This document shows, one piece after another, positions 21,146-33,754 of a DNA stretch of 64,000 bases. Position numbers and translations under genes: made by a program. Numbering within the stretch: position 1 is the first letter of the stretch; each line of letters begins with the position of its first letter. The stretch spans positions 41,729,161-41,793,160 of the forward strand of contig NC_133769.1 of NCBI RefSeq assembly GCF_003597395.2. Direction: 5' to 3'. Under the pieces are notes generated by a model that was not told the origin of the DNA, did not search any database, and saw nothing but the letters and a program-made list of their open reading frames with translations. The stretch comes from Chelonoidis abingdonii (lineage: Eukaryota > Chordata > Testudines > Testudinidae).

Positions 21146-23684
21146 CCCAAATCTTTGGGTGTAGAGCAAATGCTGAGGGAGAGCAAGAGATCCTTTAAAT
21201 ACATTATCTTGCCCCTTCTCTCAAAAATAGCAAAAGTAGCCCTGATGGCCACTTGGAACAGATTAAGGACCTTTCAACACATTTCCCAAAAATATGCATG
21301 TTGCACTGAGAACTAGATACTTTTACATGCCAACTCTGAACACCAGTCAAATCATAGCATAGTCATCATGCAGAACAAGTAGGAAGACAACATTCAAAAG
21401 ACAGATTAAGTGAAATTTACAAAAGAAACTTTCGTGCTCAGGTGGAGAACAGGTGTGAAAAATGTCATGCACAAAGTATTTATTTTTGGACACAAAGTGT
21501 GACACCCCCCCCCCATATCTACAGCATTCCTATCATGCTCCTGTCAAGTACTCCATATTTCCAAACTATCCCCTTAATTGGAGACAGAGTGGGGGAGGGA
21601 GGAGTAAGTGTATATGCTGATTCCTTTCCTTTTTCTACTTTCTGCATCCATTCTTGAAAGTTTAATCATTTGTTTAGCTCAGGATTATCTTTGTCTGAAG
21701 TCTGACCACATAGCGGCATCAAAATTCTGAACTGAAGAATACATTAGTGGAAAAGAGCAATGTATGATGCTTTGGTTTTAAGATTATATGAAAATCAAAT
21801 ACATCTATGAAATCCCTGCAACGGACTCCTACGACGGTACAGTAAAATTCCTCTAGTGCCTCCCACCCATTTAATGGAATAGTCATCGTACCAATTACTC
21901 AAGCTATTTTATTTTTTGTTTTTACAATCAACACAGTGCTTGTGAATGGTGCCAGCCAAAGCCTGGAAACTGGACTGCTTTATTCATACAATAAATCCTC
22001 AAACAGAACTGACTGATATTTAGGGAAACGCCTAGCACTGTTAAACTTCAACAAGTATTAAAGATGAATTAGTGCAGGTTTACCATATAATTACTGTCTT
22101 ACTGAATCTAAATTAAGCGTTACTAGAAATATTAACGCACTGTAAAAAAAGTCAGTGTGGACTATAAAAATGAATGCTAAGTAATCAGTCTTTATTGGAT
22201 ATCAAATATTCACATGGCCTTTTGTGCTACAGTCTTGAATGTGGTACATCTATTCGTTATGCATTGCTGATTACAAAAATAAAAAACAAACAAACAATGA
22301 AATTTGACACTGCTGTCATGTTTGTCCCTAGAAGATCAGGTACATTTACAACAGTTTTATTAGTATCTTTCATGAGGTCTGATGTTGGCAAGACCTCCTC
22401 CAATTTGGATAAAATAAGATCAGCCGAGGTCATCAATTCTATTTATTGGATTACATTGAACTAGTATTCTATGCTGTAACTGGTCTCCAGGTGGCATTAA
22501 AAAATTGAAAGCCATATGACTGAAGAGGGCTCTCTCTCCATAAAATTCTAACTATTTTACTGTGATAAATGTCTTTATTTCGATCTGCAGAGACCCATAT
22601 AAAATGCAAACAATTTAAAATAGTTTATTAAAAGCATGCATATGAAATTATAAATATCATTCCTTGTAAATGACAGTTTCTTTCAACATGTATCAAAGGC
22701 CTTGTCCTAGACTTTCCTCTCAGTGAGGACCAAGTCTGAAAAATAGATGCATTTAAAGTTTGAATATTTATAAAGTTTAATTTGTGTGGCAAAACCTCAC
22801 CTCCATCCCTGATCATGTGATTCAAAGAGTTAAATAAAATTCTAGCCAGTCTTTCAAGACAAAATGAAGAACTCTCTTTTGCGCAGAAAATGTACGGAAC
22901 ATTCCAACTAGGTACCTCAACTTTCCATAGCAAAGATGTTCATTTTTAATAAATTCCGTCTTGGCTAAGGCTGAACAAATATTTCACTGGAGAAGTTGTT
23001 TTAAAATGTGCTAGCCCAGTTAGAAAACTTAAAACTGGATCCTATTACCCTTAATCTCTGCTTGTTAATTCAGTACAATAGGAGTAGGGAAATTGATTTT
23101 AATTCATTTAACAAAACCCAAACAGACTAGATTGTTCTAATGTGAACAAATGCTTCTATATTTTTATTTTTTATTTTTATTTTTTGCCAGTCCGGTTTCC
23201 TCTCCAGCTGGGAATAAAGATTCTCCCTCTCTCCTCCCACCCCCATAAATACAAGTCAATCATTCTCTGCCTTTCAAATTCATCTTTGAAGTTTCCAGTG
23301 ATCTCAATGTTCCTTTTATTAACACATTCCTTCTTAGTATTTAAAAAAATAAAATAAAAAGGAAGAGTGCCTTCTTATAAGAACACTTAATTCATATTTA
23401 TTGACTCACTTTCAGAAAACTTGAAGTACAAGTTTGATATAGAACACACACACACACACGACTGATAGGAAAGCAGTACAATGCATACAGGTGCTGCTTT
23501 CCTATCTGGACTACATTTCAGTAAGAATCTTTAAAGATAACTTCATCCCACAGCTGCAAAATATATATCCCTCAAGGGCTCACTTGTCTCTGGTGATGTA
23601 AATTGTACTGGGTGTCCAACTGTGACAAAATAAGCAGTGCTAAAGTGAGGTTTTAAACTTAAATCCCAGTCATTGAAAAGAAAG
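21146..23684. other. Gene-free stretch
   Basis: No supported gene or recognised element. Simple tracts include C10 at about 21507, an A/T-rich (TTTTTA)n stretch at 23158-23185 and (CA)8 at 23444-23459. Confidence 0.5.
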
Positions 23685-23695
23685 TGCACTCACAC

Positions 23696-23827
23696 CACAT
23701 GCATCCAACGAAGTGGGTATTCGCCCACGAAAGCTCATGCTTCAAAACGTCTGTTAGTCTATAAGGTGCCACAGAACTCTCTGGAGCTTTTATAGATCCA
23801 GACTAACACGGCTACCCCTCTGATATT
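23696..23827 (+). mobile_element. Penelope-like element terminal fragment
   Basis: Reads ACGAAGTGGGTATTCGCCCA, CGAAAGCTCATGCTTCAAAA, CTATAAGGTGCCACAG and then CCAGACTAACACGGCTACCC, the terminal region seen complete at 48101-48219. It is flanked by near-identical 11-mers, tgcactcacac (23685-23695) and tgcattcacac (23828-23838), one mismatch. The GTGGGTATTCGCCCAC core is a perfect palindrome. Only the terminus is present, so the copy is strongly truncated. Confidence 0.8.
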
Positions 23828-23838
23828 TGCATTCACAC

Positions 23839-26050
23839 TGTACACACAGTGAAGAATGGTGCAAACCTACCTTGGATTGAGATAAATGATGTCCAAAATA
23901 TTAGAATAATCAGGCAGGAGCATCAGGAATAGCTCCATTTTAAAAAGGTAGGTCTCAGAGGTTTAAGGAGCAGCTTTTTCTTCAGAGTGTTCCGCTGTCC
24001 CTATTCTCACTTTTTGCCTCCATTTCAGAAGGTTTCTATTAAATCAGGCAAAGACGGTAACAATGCTGCTGCCATCAGCATCCAGTCTGATTAATAATGT
24101 AACAGAGATCAGAATTCTGCCCACAAACCAGGGTTTATAACCCTCCCTGTTAAACAGTCTATACTTACTAGGCCATCTCCAAACCTCTCCACTGGGAATG
24201 AAATAGCTGCCCTATTTCAATACAAAGTTACCTTGTAAAGCATAAATATTATATGAAGATGAACTGAAATGTCTCACTGATTAAAAAATACCACACAGTG
24301 AGCCTGTCACATTTCAAGGTACAAGTTGCCTCCTGTCTGGATGGAAATCAAAAGCCAGTCCTCTAACTATGGGTATATTTTAAAAGGTATTTCTTACAGT
24401 AGAGGCTACTTATTTGACATCAACTTGGTAGCTTTGAGATCACCTCTAGGTTAGAAATTAGTACGAGAATTCATCCCGCCCAGCAGTGAATCTGGAGAAA
24501 ATGAAGTATCCGGACAACTAGGAAAATAAGACTGTGTAGTTAATGAATACTTCTACTACTTCTGCTGACTCTTCTTGACAGAGCAAATCCTGCGGATCCT
24601 TACCATCTCTTTAGTTACTTCCAGAATGTCCTCTTCAAATTAAGAGCAAGGACCCTCACAAAAAGTTAAGTTTGGACAAAATATGATGTTCTACCAATAC
24701 AAAGTGTTTTGCGGAACCGTCTCTTTCCATGAAACTCTCATAGGGAAAGTGGGGGCTCGTGCCTTTTGGAGGTGGGGGAATGCGGACACTACAGCAGGGA
24801 GGTTATCGTAATGTCCTGGAATGAGGAAGTCCCTGCTCTGCCCAATTTGAAGTGATTTGGGATGTAAAAAAAAAAAAAAAATTCTGCTGAGTCCACCATA
24901 ATACAAACATGCAACAATATAAAAATATAAAAAGTGGAGAAAAATTAAAAATGGAGAACTGTGCAGCATAGACCATTGCTACCACGTCTAAAAAATAAGA
25001 AAAAACCAAGCTAGAAACAAAGTCTGTGCATTTCCCTTTCTAGACGTAGTGTATGTACATTCCTGTTCACTTCTCTTTAAAAGGCTCTGGGCCTTATTCT
25101 TTTTTTCTTTGCATCAGCACAAATCAGGAGTAAAACCATTTAATTTATCATAGTAACATTTGCTTAAAACTAGTATAAGAGAAGGGAGAATCAGCCTCTC
25201 GATGCTTGTCTGTATCTCGAAGAAAAAAAAAAAACACCACATAATAGTAAAGAATCACAGGGTACCTTTCTTCCAAGACTGAACAAGGAATACTATTAGA
25301 ATACTGTACTATTATCCACAGGGTAATTTGTCTCTCTCTCCACCATAAAACTGCCTTGAATGTTCACCAGTCCTCTTCCTGCTGTTTTGAAGAAACACCA
25401 CATCCTCCAAGAAGGGGATCTGCCTGAATGTGAAGTTTCATTTTAGAATAATTGTAGTTTATGATTGAGGTAAAGTGGTTGTAAAATACTCAATTAGAAA
25501 ATGTAGGTGAACACAGACATTTAAAATATGAGGGAATAGGAGAAGCAAGCCAAATAGCAAAATCTATTACATGATTTTTTTGCAGGGTTAAATAAAAGCC
25601 TAACATTTCCTGTAGCTTCTTTTGTCGGGGGGGGGGGGGGAGGGGGGGGGACCCACAATAGATAAATTTTCACAGGCTGCTGCTGCAGGCTAAGAATGAC
25701 ACACACAGCTATTCTAAATCTACATACTGAAAGGAGCTACACTTCACTCCATGAAAACAGCTCCCAATGATAGTATGGTTATGACACTGCTGTGCTTGTC
25801 TAGCCACCCACACATGATGAAGAATGGTGTGAAAAGGCCTGCCAGAGTCAGTACAATGGGGGGAGGGGGTTGGCAAAGGCATAAATGAAGCTTTTTCGAA
25901 CACACTGCATACTTTCAGGCTGCAGGCCAAAAAGATTCTGATGGAAAACTGTGAAGGAGTGGGACTGATCTGTAATCAATTATGAATACTGTGTATGACC
26001 TGCTTTTTCAGATTGTCGCTGTATGGATGTAGTGTGTTAGTGAAGGCTTA
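23839..26050. other. Gene-free stretch
   Basis: No supported gene. A G-rich tract (G13 A G9) lies at 25627-25650 and an A15 run at about 24866. Confidence 0.5.
25627..25650. repeat. G-rich homopolymer tract
   Basis: Fourteen G, one A and nine G. Tracts of this kind can form G-quadruplexes and are prone to length errors in sequencing. Confidence 0.85.
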
Positions 26051-26059
26051 CTGTAAGCA

Positions 26060-26690
26060 TACGTGGATTCAATCACTAGCAGGGCTCTTTGGGAACTGGC
26101 AACAAAATGTCGGTAGGTAAACAGCACCCTGATAAACGAGGCAGGGGGTCATTAAGAAAAAATGCCAAGTTAAGCTATGAAAAGGCTGCTATTTTGGCTC
26201 CAGCGGCCAGTTATACAGCTGCTTTGCCAAGGGTGGGGACAGATGAAAAGGACTCGAAAAGGCTACAAAGTGAGGGGCGAGGAGAGGCAGTTGTCAGGGT
26301 TGTTTGAGAGGACCAGGTGCTCTCTCTCACCCTATAGAAGTGGTCTGAAACAGTTGGATTCCTAAGCTTCCAGGAGATGGTAAGTTAGGAAAGATAGAGA
26401 CGAGTATAGACTCTTCTGCTGTTTTAAAATCCTCTCTCTCAAGTTCTGCTGTGTTCCTGCTGCTAAGATTTCACACTCCTTTGTTTTCAGAAAGCTGTCC
26501 AGTCACTGTATTAACTATCGACCACAGCTCCCGAAGGCAATTCCTGTGGGCACCAATTCCAGTTGGGCCTGCTGAATAATTGAGTTTGGTACCCAGGAGC
26601 TGTAGCCTGAGAGCCAGGTTCAGGAGGGGGAGAATCATCGGATTCCCCTCAGCACAGGTAAAAAGCAAGAGGCCTAACACCTGGGGGTGA
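26060..26690 (+). mobile_element. Possible LTR-like repeat, low confidence
   Basis: The order of blocks (a purine-rich upstream part, a CCTATAGAAG TATA-like motif at about 26331, a pyrimidine-rich part, then AGCTGTAGCCTGAGAGCC and a G-rich end) resembles an old retroviral-type LTR as found in reptile genomes. No paired LTR, primer binding site or gag/pol frame was seen, and the TG/CA ends were not located. It could equally be an unrelated old repeat. Confidence 0.3.
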
Positions 26691-26699
26691 ACTCAGAGG

Positions 26700-29600
26700 G
26701 GTCAAAAGGTGCAGCTAGCCCTATAAGAGTGACAAGAATATGTCCAATTCTGGAAGCCTCAAGACTGGTTACACTTCTTTGAATGGAAGCCACAAATGCA
26801 AAAGAACTGAAGAAAATGATTGAGTACGATTCTAAACCTGGAATCTCTATTCCTTGCGCTTGCATATTTGAGTCAGACTGCCCCTCCCCATTATTACAAA
26901 ATAGAAGCATCTAGTAATGTAGCTTTAATTCTCTAATTCCTCTATTTAGTAATTCTACAGGTATGAAATTCTTACAATTCCCAATAATAAATATAGACTG
27001 ATACATGAAGTCTTAATTGCTCTTTGGGAGACATTTTATAAGCAAGGCCTTCTTAGAATTGTCATTAAGAAAATTCACTTATCCAACAAACCTTAACAGT
27101 TGCAAATTATTTTTAGAGCCAAACATTTGTGCACAAAAATACACAACTCAATATTAATAAAATGGGTGTGTCTGTCTCAAGGCTATGACATTTGCCAGCA
27201 GAGTTTGTAAAACATGTCAAAACTATTGATTTCATGGGGGAAATGCCATGTAATTTACAAAGTTCACTCAATTTTGGGTTACTAAAACTTAAAAGTGACC
27301 TGCACAGGAAAAAATACAATAGTTTGCACCTCTTTTGATGATGTAGAAAAAAAAGTGGCCACTCACCCTCTGTCAAAGCCAAAAATACTGTTAGTTTAAC
27401 ATGAGAAATTGAGATCTTGTTTACCATGGAAGTTAATGGCTGCCTGGAGAATTCACAAAAGACACAGACACCAAAAGCAGCAATATTTCTCACCATTGTC
27501 CGTGTTAGTAGCCATTTAGGGACTAATTTATGTCTCCCCAGTCTTGGCTGCTCCTATGGTTCCTTCCCTCAGAACCTGACTAGCCCAGACACCTGCTCCT
27601 GTTTGCTAGAGTGCTACTCTCATGGCCTTTACTGCTCAGCTTGGAGCCTAAGAAGCCACCCCATCTCAATGAATCAGCAGTAATTAACTTGCAGCTCCCT
27701 CTTTTAACAAAGTGGAGTAAGAACAGAATCCTGGCCACCTGGATCCCAGAATGATTTTGGATGTCCTGGGATAAGCTTTGATTTTGGAGGAGAAAATGAA
27801 GAATGTATTGTTTCCTAGTAGGTTGTTGTTTATATGACAGCTGTTTGAAATCATTAAGGGTTGGAATGTTAGAAGAAACCGCAGCAAGACAGATTCATGG
27901 GCCAGTAATGTGGTGATATATGTATCAGATGGTTGTGACCACAGTATTGGCCCACTAATGTGTGGGTCACATAGGTATCACGTTCACTTATATAGCATGT
28001 ATGTTGCCTTTGTGAATACAGAGTATGCGTAGTCACATAAAGAATAGACTACAAAGCGTAATGGAAGCTAACAGAATATGGCTCCTAAAGGTAACTTTTT
28101 AAGAAGCCCTTTTTGATCTCTCTGCATGCCCAATTATATTATATCATATGCCTCTAAACCACAATGCAATCACAAAATGCCTCCTCCACGTTCAATCATA
28201 TAATTTCAATCTGGAAGTCAATTAGTAAAACCATAACCCCCTCATCCATTCCCTCTCTCCAAAAACAGTCACTACCACAAACATCACTGGCAAATGAGAT
28301 AAGAGTTACAACAGAAAACTACATCTTCTGAAAAAACATTGAGCCCTTAATGCTAGAAAACACAGCTGTCAAGCACTACCTGAAGTCATTCAGCTGTAAA
28401 GCTCAAGCAGTTTCAATTGGCCAAGCCCTCAAGCAGACTTTCACACCCTTTAATCATGATATTAAATATGAGAGACATCTCAGGGTTTGTAATCTACATA
28501 ATTTCCCACTCACAGTGAAGAAACTCAGACCATATTTGAAGCAGCTTTTATTATTGGCATTCCTTTAAAAAAATATCCCTTTTGCCATGAGCCATAAGAA
28601 ATCACACGCTTGTGTCTTCACATGTTAAAATAAAGTAATATATGCTCAATGGACTTCACAGCACCTATTTTGAGGTATCCTCAAAAATTAGAGTCATCAA
28701 CCTGCGCAGAGTGAGACAGATGGAACGTGCCCAACACACACAATGGGCTCAGCTCGCCTTCAAGTAAATAACCATAGACTAATATAGAGTTTTCTGAAAG
28801 AGTGGTAGCAATTAACAAGGTGGACAACAGACATGCAAATGAAGCATTGCACAACAGCACTCCCTATTGCAACACCATTCTAGACAGAACAGAACACATG
28901 CACAATCTTCCCTAGCTCAACTTCTCCAGAGTTATGTCTGGAAAGGTGGCAGATAAGATGAAACAATCATAGAAAGTGAACTTCCACGTAGACTATTACC
29001 ACTCAGAGGTGAAGCTGGACCAAATACCCACCATTATCTAAAATTCAAGACTCAAGAAGAAAGTAGAAATTGCTCAACTATCACAATTACAAACTTGTTT
29101 GAAAGAGATACTTGCAAAGGTCAACCCCATACTGGTAACAAGGACAACATATTTCTTCAGCAGATATTGAATACTACTCAGTCCATGAAAGGTCACTAAA
29201 GTTCAAGGGAAATGTCCCTCCAGATAAAATCTCTGCTGTGGAAACCTAATTAGGAGTCTTTAGTCAAGGGACTTAGGACACCAGCTACAATAAAAGACTT
29301 CAGACAATTTTAAAGAATGCTAGTACTTGTAAGCAGAACTTAAGAAAAGGTATAAAAACTAAAAATATAGGCAGAGATAATTTTCCCATTAGGCTACTTT
29401 GGGGAAGAACAGATATTAACTAGGTAACATTTCCTCCCCACCCACCCCATAAAAACAAAGGCTATTAATCAAAATGAGGCCAATCCTCTTAGGTGAAGCA
29501 GTTTCAAGATGAACGCAAATTGAGAAAGTAGAAATGGGAACAGTCCCTGTAGGCTCAACTGGGCAATATGCAATTTTCTTGAGTCTTCAAAGGGAACCAC

Positions 29601-31570
29601 ACAACAGAAGTTATGTCCAACGTTGGCAGATGCCCCTGCAAACACCACACAAGATTCATGGTTGAGACCCTAGAGGAAACTCAGCAATTCTCCAGAAAGG
29701 CTTGAGGGTCAGGGAAGTGGCCTTTAAAACACAGAGGAAAAACAGACTATCAATCCCCTTGTGAAGGAAGTCCAAAAACCAAGGGCAAAAGAACATTCTG
29801 ATGTATTCGGATATCTAGGGGAACAATGAGACAGCCATACTTCCTCTGCCAGCAATATTATTATATAAGCGGGTTCAGGCCTGATTACTTGGGTAAGACA
29901 CCAATGGAACATTCAAGTCATGAAGGGTAGTGATAACGGTGATTCATTAGAAGGGCTTTTCTCCTCAGAGTCCACTGAAATGCCCTAGGTTGGCTCTGGA
30001 GGGCCATCTTCCAAAGGAAAGATGCAATAATGAGCCTACAAAGCCTATAAACAGTTTTTCACACACATAGCTATGCCGATGTAATTTTTCGGTGTAGACT
30101 AGTCCTTATTCTAATTTTCCAGTTATGAAGACTGTATAAGGGCAACAGCTGTGATACACATGCACAAACACACAATGAATATATTAGGAGAACACCCCTT
30201 TTAAAAAAAAGCCACGTATACCACCACCCACCTCCATACACCATTGTTTTGAAGTATTTGTTGGGAAGACAAACAGCAGCTGACACAGCCAAGATATAAA
30301 TACACAGCATTTAGTTTTTATTTAGCCTCTCCAACAACTTCCAGTAGGAGCTCAGAGCATGGAGCGGAGCAGACTGCAACAACCTCTACAAGAAATCTGA
30401 AGAGCCTTTTGCTGTGTGTGCGTGTTGTGGTCACCAACCTGCTCTCAACTATGCAAGACCAGGATTTGTATCCTGGGGAGGGGGGAAATTAGACAGTTTC
30501 TCTGAATCCTGCCTACGTTTCGCAAAATCTGCTTGTTAAAAATTTAGCTGGTATACAGTATATTACTTCCCAAACCCCTGTAAACAGTGAGATGTTTGCA
30601 TTTAAACATACAACATGAAAGACTGATTAATTCAGCTACTTTTGACAAGCCAGGCAGCAACTTGGTACATAGAAATTATTTCAGCTAACGTGTGATACTA
30701 GTACCATAGACTGATATGTTGAAAGATTAGTGCCTATATATCAGAGACACTTGTGTATATGATTTTGATTACTAAATAAAGACAAGTGAAGTTATTCAAT
30801 CTAGAACATAAAGCTGATCACAAAAGGAAGCCACCAAGCAACAATCTAATTAAATTCATTTTAATTTAGAAGGAAAACACCTTCTAATTTCCACTTCACA
30901 GCAGAAGTTACCATCTTAAAACAATTGAAAAGGAAAAGTTGAAGTTGATGTGGAAAATATAATCTACTTTTATAAAGAAGTTTTTTGGTTTTAAATGCCA
31001 ATTTTACACTTCTCTTTCAGGAGGTATGACAATTCAGCTTATTAGCAGTTTTCTTGCATTTGCAGGGTCAAAACATCTCTTTTTAGATAAGCCTGGAAAA
31101 AAAATAGATATGTTAAAATGGAGAGGAAACCCTGCAGTGTAAATCATTTTTTAGAACTGTGCCATAATATGTGTGTGCATGCAAAATCACACAGCGATGA
31201 TACACATACCTAGCAATGTCAGTGCTTAGAATACTCATCATTCTGCTTCCCATTTTAAAGGTACCTTTCCTTGCTCTGGCCTATCCCCTCCAACATCCCA
31301 AAAATATCTCCTCCTAGTATACACACACACCCCTCTGGCACCCCCCAAATACCCCTTCCAGCTTCTCCCTCCCGCCAGCTCACCCCACTCCAACCATGTC
31401 CTCTTTTTGGGAACATGAAATATGGTAACCCTACCTTGATGTGAGGAATTTACTATAGTGCAACTGCAAACAAGATTGTGGAGCAAGTCACTACTCAGCT
31501 CCATGCCAAGTTGATATCTCCCACAGCAAGAATCAATTCCCTTGAACTGTTCTATAAGTGGACATGGTTG
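26700..31570. other. Gene-free stretch, one MITE remnant
   Basis: Nearly 5 kb without a supported gene. Around 30060-30112 a half-MITE (TAGCTATGCCGATGTAATTT then GGTGTAGACTAGTCCTTA) resembles the right end of the Harbinger-like MITEs. The scattered open frames lack domains and splice context. Confidence 0.5.
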
Positions 31571-31575
31571 CAATG

Positions 31576-31660
31576 AGTGTTGTAGCAGTGTCAGTCTCAG
31601 GATATTAGAGAGACGAGGTGGGTGAAGTAATATCTTTTATTTGACTAACTTCTGTTGGTG
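31576..31660 (+). mobile_element. Interspersed reptile repeat fragment, class uncertain
   Basis: The stretch from AGTGTTGTAGCAGTGTCAGT to TCTTTTATTTGACTAACTTC matches a repeat I associate with turtle and crocodilian genomes, probably a Penelope-like 3' end related to but distinct from the family at 23.7 kb. Only about 85 bp is present and no TSD was identified. Confidence 0.55.
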
Positions 31661-31664
31661 ATTT

Positions 31665-32550
31665 CCACTTTTAACCCACTTTTCTGTGCCTAGAATTGCT
31701 TGGAGTTTTCTCCCCACAGTTTAGAGATTTTATTTCGATGTTGCAGATTAGTTCAGAAAAGATAGGAAGAAGAAGTCGGTCTATGCTTTTAGCACGACTT
31801 TGAAAGTTACTAATTTGTTCCACTGTAAGGCTCCTAAGGCACTGTTGTTTCGATTTTTAATGTTTTTTAAATTTTTTATTTAAGCTAGCTACATTAGTGC
31901 AGCCCCGGGTGTAAACAAGTCCATGCACCAATGTTCCTATATCATCAGCATTAACTGTGAAGTCGGTGTACTGTCAATTTACACCAGTGGTTTTTTTCAC
32001 CACTCAGTGAACCGCTCATGCACATAGCCTGAATTGGATATCACATCCTTAGTGTACAGGCACTTTGTACCAGACACTAATACACAGACAGGCGCCTCTC
32101 CCAATTCAAATACCTTGACATTATTAATGGTATGAGAAACTGCAACCTCTACATGTGGCGTCTTATGTGTGCTCACATTTACACCCAATCTAATAAAACA
32201 TGATTTAATTTAATTCAAAAAGACACCTACTAATCAGAGTTACAGAAGGAGACAAGTGTGTGCATAAGTGGTTTCACCAACAAGAATCTGAGGGCAAATA
32301 CCCTAAGTGGGACAACCATCTCACCCATGCACATCAACTGATTGGGGAAAAGTACTGGGAATATTTTGTTACCAGGGTGCTCTGCTTGCCCACTATTTGA
32401 GATGTCATCAATTCTAGCCACTTTGTACTGTATTTTCTAAAGTGGTGTATAATAAGTTTCAAGAAGGCAAACCCTCCTAGCTAGTGATGGGAGAAAGAGC
32501 TGTTTCTTCTCCTGCCCCTCAAGCCTCCTGCTAATCATGAAAGATTCTTA
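31665..32550. other. Gene-free stretch
   Basis: AT-rich sequence without a supported gene. Around 31890-31920 a short TAGTGCAGCCCCGGGTGTAA motif may be a MITE remnant. Confidence 0.45.
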
Positions 32551-32551
32551 C

Positions 32552-33751
32552 TCCCTGGGAGAATTCTGTGCCCACTGCACTTGAATGGCCATAGATTTAA
32601 TGTCTCCTCAGATTTATTTGCTTCCCTTACAGAAAAATGACTCTAACAAGCGAAAGCAAAGGGAAGCCACAAAAGCGGTCATGTGACCCTCCCTAGTGGT
32701 AATGCTTTGCGTGCCAAGCAGGCATGGCAAGACAGGTAAATCGCTCTTAGTGCAGAACTGTGGAAGCACCTAGCCTGGTGGACTCCTAATCCTACTGCTG
32801 GGATCACGTTTGCTAGCCCAGCTGGCTGGGGAGGATGGGACTTCCTCTTCTCCCCCTGCATGGCATGTAGGAGCAGTTGTCAGCCCACCACCCCAGATTT
32901 TCTGCCTCTGACTAGGCAGAAGCTCTGGAAAACTGCGATAAAGGCACTGCCTCCCTCCCCCGCGCTATCGCTCCTCAGCTGCAGGGAGAGGGATCCCCCC
33001 ATCCGCTGAACCCTTGGGCATCCCAAACCCCCTCATACCAAGATCCTCTCCATTAAACTTAACCCCCCACACACATCCGACCCCCTCCACCCATGACCCC
33101 ACTCCACCTGCACCTGGACTACACCTGACGAGCCACCCCACAGCCCAGATCCACAGTTTGACACAGAGCCCCCAACAGCCTGCACCTAGATCCAACCCAT
33201 TGAGCCCCAATCCTCACCTCTGGACCACCACTCCCAGACCACCCTGCTGAGGCTCTATCCCCCCACACACACACACACTACCACACACACCAAACCCCCC
33301 CCCCCCCCACTAAGCCCCAACCACCTTCACCTGGACCTCCACCACTGTTGCACCTAGAACTCCCCAACAAGCCCCTGCATATCCAGATCCCCCACACTGA
33401 GCTGCCCACACCCAGACTGCCCCACACAGAACCCTTTCAACCCATACCTGCATCCCCCCGACTCTAGGATCCTGCCTTGCTGAGCCTGCCTGCCCACACC
33501 TGGTGCACTTGTCATAGAGGGGCAGACCCAGTCATTGCGTTATGTCAGGGTTGGGTGCAGCCTCACTGCTGAGTCCATGTCCGGGGGGAGGTGGGGGGGA
33601 CTGCACGGTCATCTCCCATCACTATGCAGCCCGTGGTCTTTGCTCCCTAATGCTATGCCGGAGCCTCCATATTTGACAAATACAATTTGCAGAATTTTAA
33701 AACACTATGCACATAACTGTTTTGCTTTTTTTGGCACAGAATGTCCTCAGA
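32552..33751. mobile_element. TIR element with C-rich tandem interior
   Basis: The left end CCTGGGAGAATTCTGTGCC and the right end, the inverse of CTCTGAGGACATTCTGTGCC, form an imperfect terminal inverted repeat sharing ATTCTGTGCC exactly. The interior of about 1.2 kb has no transposase. Its central part is a C-rich degenerate array. I recognise the terminal GGAGAATTCTGTGCC as a recurrent reptile repeat end but cannot name the superfamily. No convincing TSD was found. Confidence 0.6.
33000..33480. repeat. C-rich degenerate tandem array
   Basis: Repeated phrases such as ACCTGGAC, CCCCAACAAGCCCC, CCAGATCCCCCACACTGAGC and CCACACCCAGACTGCCCC recur about every 30-45 bp. A (CA)n/(C)n tract is at 33264-33310. 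The open frames across it on both strands are low-complexity artefacts. Confidence 0.65.
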
Positions 33752-33754
33752 GGT

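Noticed and set aside
23443..23827. Possible CRISPR-like or regularly spaced repeats
   Set aside because: Only a CA microsatellite and a single Penelope terminus are present; there are no spaced identical repeats, and the genome is vertebrate.
33000..33480. Pro/Thr-rich plus-strand and Gly-rich minus-strand frames that could be taken for a mucin-like protein
   Set aside because: They are translations of the C-rich tandem array within a TIR element and are open on both strands.
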